A stretch of DNA of 64,000 nt from Ceratopteris richardii (Eukaryota > Streptophyta > Polypodiopsida > Polypodiales > Pteridaceae). This document shows, piece after piece, positions 23,316 to 32,364 of this stretch (position 1 is the first letter of the stretch; every line of letters begins with the position of its first letter). Made by a program: the position numbers and the translations under genes. Under the pieces are notes generated by a model. It ran no database searches, was not told the DNA's origin, and saw only the letters and a list, made by a program, of their open reading frames with translations. The stretch covers positions 197,357,892 to 197,421,891 of the forward strand of contig CM035407.1 in NCBI GenBank assembly GCA_020310875.1, given 5' to 3'.

Positions 23316-23332
23316 CTCCCCCCCCTCTCGAG
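23316..23332 (-). other. polypurine tract of Gypsy B
   Basis: The minus strand reads CTCGAGAGGGGGGGGAG directly before the 3' LTR; the plus-strand primer for reverse transcription. The word CGACAGA sits just upstream of it. Confidence 0.92.
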
Positions 23333-24946
23333 TCTGTCGTCCCTGATAGACCCTTCTTGTTGTGGTTGTTCCATGTAGTGCTTGGGAGGTAGTATCCATT
23401 TTGTATGAACAAGAGCCGTCTATCTTCCAAATTTGGCAGTGTTGGTTGTCCGGTCCTTCATTTTTCACTGCACGCCTTTGCAAGTCGTAGTCCCTTGGTA
23501 TGTGCTTCTTCCGTGGATTACCGCATGAATGCGTATCAAGATTGAGTTGGAGCAACTGCTAGCTTTGAATTCCTTCCTAGGTATTGATGTTGCCCCAGGA
23601 TGTCCTCTAGCGCTTCTAAAGATGATGTTCAGAGTAGTCATGCCAAGTACTCATAACCCATAGTGAATGATGGGTAAGTGTGTATGTGCATGGGTTGAAA
23701 AAAGTATGTGCCTTGTGCACGGCCTTGTAATGTAGCCCTACACATGCTTACTTGGAAAATGCATTGGAAGAAGTATGGTGCAAAAATTGCGGGTCTTGAG
23801 CTAAGTGCTCAAGGGTATGTTGACGAAGAGGTTTCCTAATCTATCATGGTTATGGTGTTGCCAGAGTAAAGATACTTACCGTGGTGAAGGGTTGATTGAT
23901 GTCTATCTCTTCATGTTGTATACCCGGCATTTGTGATGGAACATTGTTGATGAATGTCCATGTTGCTGGTCCACCAAAATTCTTTTTGAGTGCCTGGTTC
24001 TGTCTTCTCTTTTCAAAGAAACGTTTGCCAAATACTGAGAATTGCATTTCTTTATATTCTTTGACAAACAACATTGGGTAACTACACCAAGCTTAGTTTC
24101 ACATATTCTCTTTAGTTCACCATAAGCAGGAGTCTGCTCATCTAGTATACAGACAAGGATTTTTGGGGTACCAAACAAACTCTTGCAAATATCTCCTTGG
24201 GTGCTCTCATACATACAATAGTTAAGCATCACTCAAGTTGTGGCCCTTCAAGATCTTCACTCCCACCATGGTAAGGGGAAACCATAGGTGTGGATGCCAT
24301 GTTCATGCTAAGTTCTTGTCATCTACCAGATAAGGCAGCAATTACATCATCTGCTAGCCGAGACACACTTCTATCCAAATTGATAAATGCCCAGTAATCG
24401 ATGGTTCAATCTTCAACTAAGCATGACTCATTCATGTTCCATGAGCGAAACCTGGGAACAAGTTCTTTCCCTCTTTTTTTTTGTTTTTTTTTTGAGAGGA
24501 ATGTCACAAAACAAGAAGGCAAAGTTTAGTATCAAAAAGTGGTTTACATGTGTCAATGTGCTCTAGTGCATGGGACTCTCAGTTGTGTCTATGCATGGCC
24601 ATGTAATGTGGCCCTATATAATGCATACTTTAGAAATGCATGACCTGAATGGTGCAATAGACAAGGTTGTGCAAGGAGCACATGGTTGTCGCTCGTCGAG
24701 GCCTGATGTCACTTGCAGATGTTGGTGTCATCTTTGTTGGAGGTATCCATTGGATCTCGAGATGACCACTGATCCTTCCTCTTTATAGGGATCCATTTTA
24801 GAACAACATTTGGCACTGTAGAGATTACTTTAGGCGTCTTCCTCTTTGGATGCGTTCTGAACTGTGGTATCCAGTGTGGTTGGCGCTTTGGTTCAATGGA
24901 GGCTGCTTGTACTTTTGGCTTCGAAACCCATATCCTTTTTGCACGT
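23333..24946 (-). other. degenerate 3' region of Gypsy B, distal part
   Basis: Segment between the insertion point of A and the B purine tract. It is the continuation of 41232-41548. No protein family is recognised. Near the A junction a frame reads RIWVSKPKVQAASIE and KWIPIKRKDQW, echoing the WVPKK motifs on the other side. The rest is full of stops, apart from short frames at 23850-24232 and 23310-23555. The last one (ending KMDTTSQALHGTTTTRR) has a counterpart in element H next to its tract. It lacks anything like the two extra ORFs of A. Confidence 0.6.
24942..24946. repeat. target site duplication of Gypsy A, left (CACGT)
   Basis: CACGT here and at 41227-41231, directly flanking the 568 bp LTRs. 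Confidence 0.95.
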
Positions 24947-25514
24947 TGTTGGCATACAAAGCAACAAAGGAGTCATGCACAATACGGCAACAAGGCCAGA
25001 TCATTTTTTCCCATGGATTATGTACAACTCAAGTGATTTTAATCACTACACAAACATTGTAAATCCAGTTTTTGGTAGAATAGACTCCATTTTGTGCAAG
25101 CCGAGGAGTCCTCAAGCTTGAGGAGTATTAGAAGTACCATCGTACCAATTTTCATAATTTTTAGACTTCGTTTGAGCCCTCAAATAAGCCCTGGAACCCA
25201 ATTTTTAACTAGGCCGGACACTAGGTCTGGACAGGTCCAAAACTAGTCAAAAACTATAAAAAGAGCTAGAGAGCTCATTTTTGAGGTTAGATTGTAATTG
25301 AAACGAACTTGTAAGAGCATTTTGAAAGTAATCTAAAAGCTCCATTGATTCTCTCTCTTTGTCTTGCCGTGTGTGCACGTGTGTGTGTATGTGTGTGCAT
25401 GCTTGTGTGCTTCTCACTCACGCACTTGTGCCGCCACTTGCTCGAGGTCTTCATACCATCCTCACGTCTTCCCGGATTGACATTAAAGGAGGTGCTACTC
25501 ATCACTGAGCTACA
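24947..25514 (+). repeat. 5' LTR of Gypsy A
   Basis: TGTTGGCATAC to GAGCTACA, 568 bp. The distal half (from the TATA box on) aligns with the LTRs of B, G and H; the first 100 or so bases (to about 25030) do not. It carries a TG-repeat at about 25370-25402. Confidence 0.97.
25255..25262 (+). promoter_or_regulatory. TATA box in 5' LTR of Gypsy A
   Basis: TATAAAAA in the context aaaactataaaaagagc, 308 bases into the LTR, conserved in the LTRs of A and B and nearly so in G. It is the likely core promoter for the genomic RNA. Confidence 0.7.
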
Positions 25515-25522
25515 CCAAATTT

Positions 25523-25540
25523 TGGCGCCGTTGCCGGGGA
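25523..25540 (+). other. primer binding site, tRNA-Asp type (A)
   Basis: TGGCGCCGTTGCCGGGGA, 18 bases, eight bases after the LTR; from memory the exact complement of the 3' end of plant tRNA-Asp including CCA. Confidence 0.93.
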
Positions 25541-25558
25541 ACGAGCTTTGAGGACGAG

Positions 25559-25572
25559 CGTGTGATGGTAAG
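25559..25572 (+). promoter_or_regulatory. conserved post-PBS block CGTGTGATGGTAAG (A)
   Basis: Identical 14 bases in G and E, one insertion in B. It holds a GTAAG donor-like sequence and the start of a short upstream frame MVRRRVDALEL ending at a TAG. Either a 5' splice site for a spliced mRNA or a translational control element; the nucleotide conservation favours the former. Confidence 0.6.
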
Positions 25573-26012
25573 GCGTAGAGTTGACGCGTTGGAGTTGTAG
25601 GTATTTTCTTCACTCTCATCGATTTTCTTTTACTTTCTTCACCATCTTCATCACCATCATCATCATCACCATCTCCCACCTCCATCTCCATCATCGCGAA
25701 AATTTTCAGTTTTGATCATATCACCATCTCCACCTCATTTCCTCCATTCCACTTGTGAGAGAGAGCGAGAGAGCAATATTGTGTGTGCGTATTTTGCATG
25801 TTTCTTGATTTTCATTGCAGGTTCTTGCTGTATCAGCATCCCCAGCAGTGTGCGCAGGTACGACAGGCTCGGCACAGGTCCCGGGACGACGACCTCTGTC
25901 TATCGCGACAGACAGAAAAACTTTAAATTTTGTGAATGCATGTTTAGCACGGTAACCTACACCATTAGGGCACTCTAAATCACTAGAAGTTTCTCAAAAA
26001 TTTGCGTTTTTT

Positions 26013-26345
26013 CAGTCTATCGCGACAGACACCGTCTATCACGACAGACACCGTCTATCGCGACAGACACCGTCTATCGCGACAGATAGAGACCCACGAT
26101 AGACCCCGTCTATCGCGATAGACACCGTCTATCGCGACAGACCGAAATTTCACGACAGACAGCGTCTATCGCGACAGACACCGTCTATCGCGACAGACAG
26201 AAATCCACGATAGACCCCGTCTATCGCGACAGACCGAAATTTCACGACAGACAGCGTCTATCGCGACAGACACCGTCTATCGCGACAGACAGAAATCCAC
26301 GATAGACCCCGTCTATCGCGACAGACACCGTCTATCGCGACAGAC
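26013..26345 (+). repeat. tandem palindromic repeat in A leader (19 bp unit, TCGCGA core)
   Basis: About a dozen units of gacaccgtctatcgcgaca (19 bp) or close variants, with a higher-order block of roughly 93 bp repeated twice (agaaatccacgatagacccc as marker). Each unit centres on TCGCGA inside a near-perfect 16-base dyad, GTCTATCGCGACAGAC; the copy near 26110 is fully palindromic. An isolated unit lies at about 25895-25915. Confidence 0.95.
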
Positions 26346-27013
26346 AGACATTTTCGGCAAAAATTAAGGGGTAAATTTTTGGAAATTTAGGCTAAATTTT
26401 GGGCATATTTGCACTCTCAAGTACTCATATACTTACAAAGGCCTTAGAAAATGCATTAAAACCCCTGAAAGGATCTGGAAATTTCTAGCAATACAAAAGG
26501 GGGGACAAGGGTCATTAACAAAGTGTCTGAAATAAATTGTCTGTCAATTGAAAGGTCTACTTGGAGCTAATCTTGGGACTTATGCAGGTCTATTGAGAAG
26601 CAATTGAGAGCGTCCAAGCAAGGGTTTTGCGCAAGCTTGAGAATCAACTTCTCGAGCATTAAAGAGCAAGGTTCGGCAAGAAAGGTCGGAATACTCTCAA
26701 CTCCTCTTCGTCAATTCCTAGCTTAGGCTAAGAACGATTAGAAGTAGGAGTAAGTCAGGGCGACGATAGGCCACTATCAAGTTGAAGCATACCTAAACTT
26801 TCAAGCTCAAGCTAAGGGTATAATCCTTGTACTGTCGAGAATTTTAAAGGGAAAGAACTTAACAGGGAACGATCAACCGTAAGTGCGAAACAACATTCAA
26901 ATATTCCTGATGACGTGATATCAGACAAGACCTTAAACACGATAAAATACCTAAAAAGAACCAAGCGACTAATATAAAGTAACCAGCAACGAGGTTGTAC
27001 TCTGGGCAAAGAA

Positions 27014-28984
27014 TTGGGCTACTTAGATAGGCATATGAACCTTAGATCAGGACGACATCTAGTAAGGGAGAGACAAAGCCTTAGATCTTCAGAGGCTAGT
27101 GTTAACCACACTGCTAGGTCTTGGGCCCAGCAGTTGAGCCACCACTCGTACTACCCTAGCTCTGAAACCAGTGAGTCAGAGATGTCTCAAGGCATGGACA
27201 GGCCTTCGGGAAGTTCAGGTGTGCCTTATTTGTACAGGGTAGAAGGCCCTTACAAAACACAGCTGGAATACCTTAGGACCAACCGATTAGGTGCTAGCAT
27301 CTATGAGGACGGCCTAGGAAGATCCGTGGTCCAGATTAAAAATCCTGATCAATCCATTGGACTAGAGCACCCAGCTGTCAAATTTGAAAACGGTGCATAC
27401 CTGGACAAAGAAGGAACCATATACGTAGTCACCAGTCATCCAGATAGGACAGATGAATTTGGAAATGTAATCTCAGAAGCGGACTTAGGTGACTTGGAAC
27501 AAGGAAACATAGGAGTAGAACCTAGAACCCCCCGAGGTAAATCAGTTCTCACTAGGATTATCACGCCTGAGTGGGTTCCCCAAGACAATAAGAGCATAGA
27601 GTTGCTCCTCAATCGAGAAACTGACGAAGCCTTTTGGAGGTATAAATCTAATCAGCCAATTGACATAGGAAATATCATGATCTACGAGTTTAAGGATCCT
27701 GATAGTCCAGGCAGAGTGACCTACTTAGATCACGCTTCAGAACGGATCTTTGCGGTTACGGAAAATGATAGGCATGCTTACACTTGGAAGGGTGAATTCA
27801 TTTTCCCCCAACCAAGATCAAATGTATCCTATGGTCACCCTGGGGCTGGGACATCCCAAGCTCATGGAATGCAAAGAGACAGAAGTAGAGATAGACCAGA
27901 AGTAAGTTTTGCCAACCCAGGGGGCAGAGAAAGAACGAGGACAGAGACGAATAGGGTAGAACCTGAGATGCTTAGAGCTCACAGGAACCAAAGAAATGTG
28001 GATGGATTTCCTCTGCCGAGACCTAGAGAGCATACAAGAACGTTGAGACCAACCCAGCTAGTTAAGTCCATGAAGAATTACTTTGATGGCACAGGAGATC
28101 CCTATGATCATGTGGTGGAGTTCAAGCAAGTCTTGAGAGCTGAACAAGTGGAGGATCTATTCACGCAGTACAATGCCTTCGGTCTAACCCTCAGGAACAC
28201 AGCACTTACATGGTTTCAGCCATTGGATGAGCGCCAGTTCAGGAGCATAGACCAACTCCTAGAAGCATTTATTATTGAATTCTCCAAGAGTGGCATAAGA
28301 CACAATACCTCCTCACTGATTCACAGCTTCAAGCAAACCCCTCAAGAGACTGTGAGACTTGTAGGAAGAAGATTTAGGCAATACCTTGAAAGATGTCCTG
28401 TTTCGGAGCTACCCACATCTGCCAAACAAGTAGCCTTATTCCTTGATGGATTGCTGAGTACGAAATTGAGATCCTATGTGTATCTGAAAGACCCTAGGAC
28501 TATAGAAGAGTGTGTACGCATGTGCATTGACATTGAAGATAACCTAGGGGAAGAACTAGAGCTTTCCAAAATCTACAAAGATTCAGATAGTGCATCTAGT
28601 CACTCTTCCACGCAATCCACATCAATTGAGGAACTCGCAGAGAAAGTAGCTCAGAAATTAGGGGTAACTAGTAAACAAATCCCAAGGTTTGCCCCTGTGA
28701 AAAGGTGCTACACTTGTGGTGGTGACCACATGGCGAATGTCTGCCCCATTATGGCTCAGCCCCAAGTAAATCCTAGTAGCCAGTACTGCACCATAGAACG
28801 GAGATACACCAATCACACCGCACAAGATTGCCCATACAACAAGCAGGCGGTTAGGCAACCCTACCCTCAGCCCTACCAACAAGCCTCAGATACCAGAACC
28901 CGTACCCTCCACAACCATATGGCAGGCCACAACAAAATTTCCAACCTCAATATCAAAACCAACAAAGGCCTCAGCCTGTGCTAG
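27014..28984 (+). pseudogene. gag of Gypsy A, first frame
   Basis: 656-codon frame. The conserved start is probably the Met of MNLRSGRHL at 27035 rather than 27014, because gag in B and E begins at that motif. Order: N-terminal matrix-like region (to about residue 330), Retrotrans_gag capsid core (about residues 350-520; FGLTLRNTALTWFQPL, SSLIHSFKQTPQETVRL), then knuckle CYTCGGDHMANVC (about residue 570) and degenerate module CTIERRYTNHTAQDC. After about 28885 a frameshift relative to G makes the last 30 residues nonsense; the correct reading moves into the frame of the next feature. Confidence 0.93.
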
Positions 28985-31900
28985 CACAACAACCCCCAGC
29001 CCCAGCTAATGTGATTCCGGTAAAGTATACTGCTGCAGAAGAGAACCTGAATAGAGCCATAGTCCCTGTAACATCCTTGCTTTCTAAAAGTGACCCGAGT
29101 GACCATAGCTTTGATTCTACACATGTTGATAGCCCCCAGGCCTACTACATGCAGTCTCCTGAGCATGGTGAGTCCTATTATAGCGAAGAGACAAACGAAC
29201 CTAGTTGGGAGTCAGATTACACGAACGTCATGTATGCAAACCCCAATCCTAGGCCTCAATCTAGGCAGGTAAGACCTCCATTCCCAAGAGGACCGTGCTA
29301 CAGATGCCAAGGAGATCACCTCATTCGTGATTGTCCCTTGCCTCCACCTACACAACCCCAGTCAGTAACGATCCAAGGTTTTTGCCAAGATTGTGGAAAA
29401 GAATATCTCTTACGAGATTGCCCTAAGAATCCTAATAATATGCCAAAAATCACTCCGATCAATGTTATTGGGTTAGTGGTAGATTCCACAGGAAGTGTCA
29501 CTTCCACTGCTCCCGTACAGGTAGTCACTAGAGCTCAAGCATTGCAGCAAAATCAAGGGGTAGGCAAGGAAAAGAGCCTAGACGCTAGCGATACTGAGAG
29601 CCAAAATAAAAAGAGAACAAGAGCTTGGAGAGATAGCCGCGAATGCATGAAAAGGCAATGGGCAAAGAAGATGAGTGAACTTGAGGAAAGTCTACGAGAA
29701 ACCAAGGCTAAAATCATAGAGATCACATCTCAACCGCACTCTCACACATTCCCACCGCTACCATCCCCATCACCCTCCATCCCTCCACCCTCTAAGACAC
29801 CCCACGTAACCCACCCACCACCCCAAACAGGATCAGTATTAGCTGATCCCACTCCTGAAGACATAGACATGATGCTTAAGGCATATCAGGCCAGAATCCA
29901 AGAAGGGCCAAACGTCACGGATCATGACAAATGCTATCCTAGAGCTGACCTAGAGATAGAAAGAACCAAACTGTGCGCGAAAGTGGTCGCATTGGCTCAG
30001 ACTATGTTTGAAGCCAGTCGCCTTTTCAATTACTCGGGCTCAGCCAAAACGCAATTACACTTGGATGGATTCCTAGAAAAGTTAGAGAGGATAATTGCAA
30101 GATCTGCCAAGGAAGAAAAAAATCAAGAGGGAGAGAAAGCAAGCAAAAACATGAACCATCCCCCATCGGAAGTTTATGTGGCCAATTCCATTAAACCAGA
30201 CAACTTCCCCTCCTTAGAAAGAATAGAGAGGCTAATTGCACACTCAGAAAAGGAACCTGCCCCTCAAAGAAAGGAAAGGGCGAGAGAACAGATAAGCAAG
30301 CCTCTTCAGGAAGCCCATGTGCCTCCTCAAGAAGCTTATTTTCCCCCCCAAAGGGCACATGAGCCTCCCTCGAAAGCTTGTGTACCTCCACAGGTTGCCT
30401 ACATTCCTTCTCAGGGAGCGTATGAGCCTGTCCGGAAAAGTAATAGAATGAGTAACCCTCCCCAGGGAGCTTGCGCTCCAGCCATCCGTGAGAACGAGGA
30501 GAGAGCCAACGATAGAATAAGCCCTCCTTCCCAGGTTGCTTATGCGCCTAATTCTACGGAGCCAGACACTTCTTCTTCTATGAATCGGTTTGCACCAGAC
30601 TTCCTACGAGAGATTCAAGAAGACAAATGGGATAACGAAAGTGAAGTCGCCCCTCCCTTTGAACTTGTGGATGATGCACACGACCAATTCCCACAAGACA
30701 TCCCATCTATTTACGGGGAACAGGAGAGTACTCAATCTCACGAGAGATTGGACTTTGAATCTAATTCCATACAAGAGTTACCCCACTTCACAGGACCATG
30801 GGAGGCAAAGTCCACCTGTATGAGAGCACCTACAGTCATGGTGAGAAACGAAGATTCAGTCATACCTAGGAACACAGAAGTAGTGAAGAACACTAACGTG
30901 CAGTGTAATCTCAAGTTAGAAGAACTACTCAAGGTTAGACCTGAATTATGGAAACATATAGCCAAACAAGTACCAGAGATAGCAAAACCTCGTTCCCGGG
31001 TAGGATCCCATCGGACAGTGCCAGAAATTCCCTTGGATAAGATAGGAGATATGTGTGAAGGTGAAGAAGGGAACACCTATCTTCCCATCACCTACCAGGA
31101 GTACACCACCAAGGCAATTTTGGACTCAGGGGCAGGAGTTGCAATTGCCACCACCTCCTTATGGAAGCGTTGGGGCAAGCCAGCACTCAGGCCAACGAGG
31201 ATGAAATTGCAGATGGCCGATGGCCATATTGAGAGACCCTTAGGATTACTAGAAGGAATAACTCTCACCACTTGTGGTGTTGAGTTTGAGCATAGCTTTG
31301 CTATATGTGACTTCAGCAAAAATCATGCCTATGAGATGATTTTGGGAAGACCATTTATGCGACAGTTGCAAGTGGTACAGGATTGGGGAACCAACTCCTT
31401 GTATTTGCAACACTTGGGTGTTACCACCAAAGTCAATCTCAAGGATTATTCTCATAGAGATGTCCCTCCTATCCAATGGAATCCCATCCATAGAGCCAAA
31501 GATGATACAGAATCGGTGCGTTCCATAGGGTCAGGATCCTCATGGATGCATGAAGACACTCACTTATGGATGTGCAAGGTAGCAGTAGAGGAAGAGAAGA
31601 GAGAAAAGGCCAGAGAAATAGGTGCAAAAGAAACACATAGAGCAATTCAAGACCCAACCTATGCACCTGTAGTTTTTCCTGATGAGGAATTTGAACCCCA
31701 TGGCTGGGCAGAAATTTTAGCAACAATGGACGTAGCCATCAATGAAGAACAATGGACACCTCACTGTGATGAGGATGGCTATGACATTTCAGTCTTCTCC
31801 ATAGAGCCAATCATGGGAGAGGCAGTTCTAGAAGAATGCGAACCTAGCCCTGATGCATTTGAGGATGCAAGTGACTCCGATCTAGAGTCAATCATTATGG

Positions 31901-32364
31901 ACCCACCATTTGCATCAGATGAAGAATACTTCCATGAAGTAGAATTTCAACCCCAGAGGCATGGAGAGGTTACAAATGATGTAAGATTAGCAACGCATAT
32001 GACCCCGAAGGAAGAAGGAAAGAAACGAAAGAAGAAAGAAGTCTCACCAGAGGAGGAAGAATCTTTGTTTGAGGTCCCAGAAAATTTTAAGAAGTATGAG
32101 ATAGATGACAGGAGAGTCATGATAAGAATGCCTAAACGAGAGGCACAATCAGGAGAGGCCTATGATAACAAAGAAACTACCAAGAAAATTGTAGTGGCCC
32201 TAGAAGAAGGAGAGGAGAGATGTACGTACATAGGTCATGACCTAACAGCGGAAGAAGAGCATGCGTTGATAGCCTTGCTAAGAGAATACAGAGATGTATT
32301 CGCTTGGAGTTACAAGGATTTGAAAGGTGTTGACCCCGATATATGCTCACACACTATCCCATGA
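28885..32364 (+). pseudogene. gag C-terminus, linker and first aspartic protease of Gypsy A
   Basis: Second frame (first internal ATG 28978, 1,128 codons). It starts with a Q/Y/P-rich tract, then knuckles CYRCQGDHLIRDC (about 29296) and CQDCGKEYLLRDC (about 29383, His replaced by Tyr). The linker contains a basic helical stretch, a proline-rich tract, and six or more short PPQxAYxP-like repeats (30300-30560). The retropepsin domain lies at about 31080-31480 with the active site ILDSGAGVAI (DSG codons 31123-31131) and MILGRPFMRQL. The frame ends with the start of the polymerase (YRDVFAW, DLKGVDPDICSHTIP); a one-base loss at about 32360 shifts RT into the next frame, as shown by continuous reading in B. 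Confidence 0.92.

Larger units (their letters stand above)
25541..27013 (+). other. 5' leader of Gypsy A
   Basis: About 1.5 kb untranslated leader. It starts with a pyrimidine-rich segment (25600-25740, tcaccatcatc repeats), continues with the palindromic array, and ends with 650 bp that align with the leader of G. No credible gene. Confidence 0.8.

Noticed and set aside
23850..24232. Possible host gene in the B 3' region
   Set aside because: The interval is bracketed by B pol and the B purine tract, frames are short with stops, so it is element sequence.
26013..26345. CRISPR-like regular palindromic repeats
   Set aside because: Units are contiguous without unique spacers and lie in a plant retrotransposon leader.
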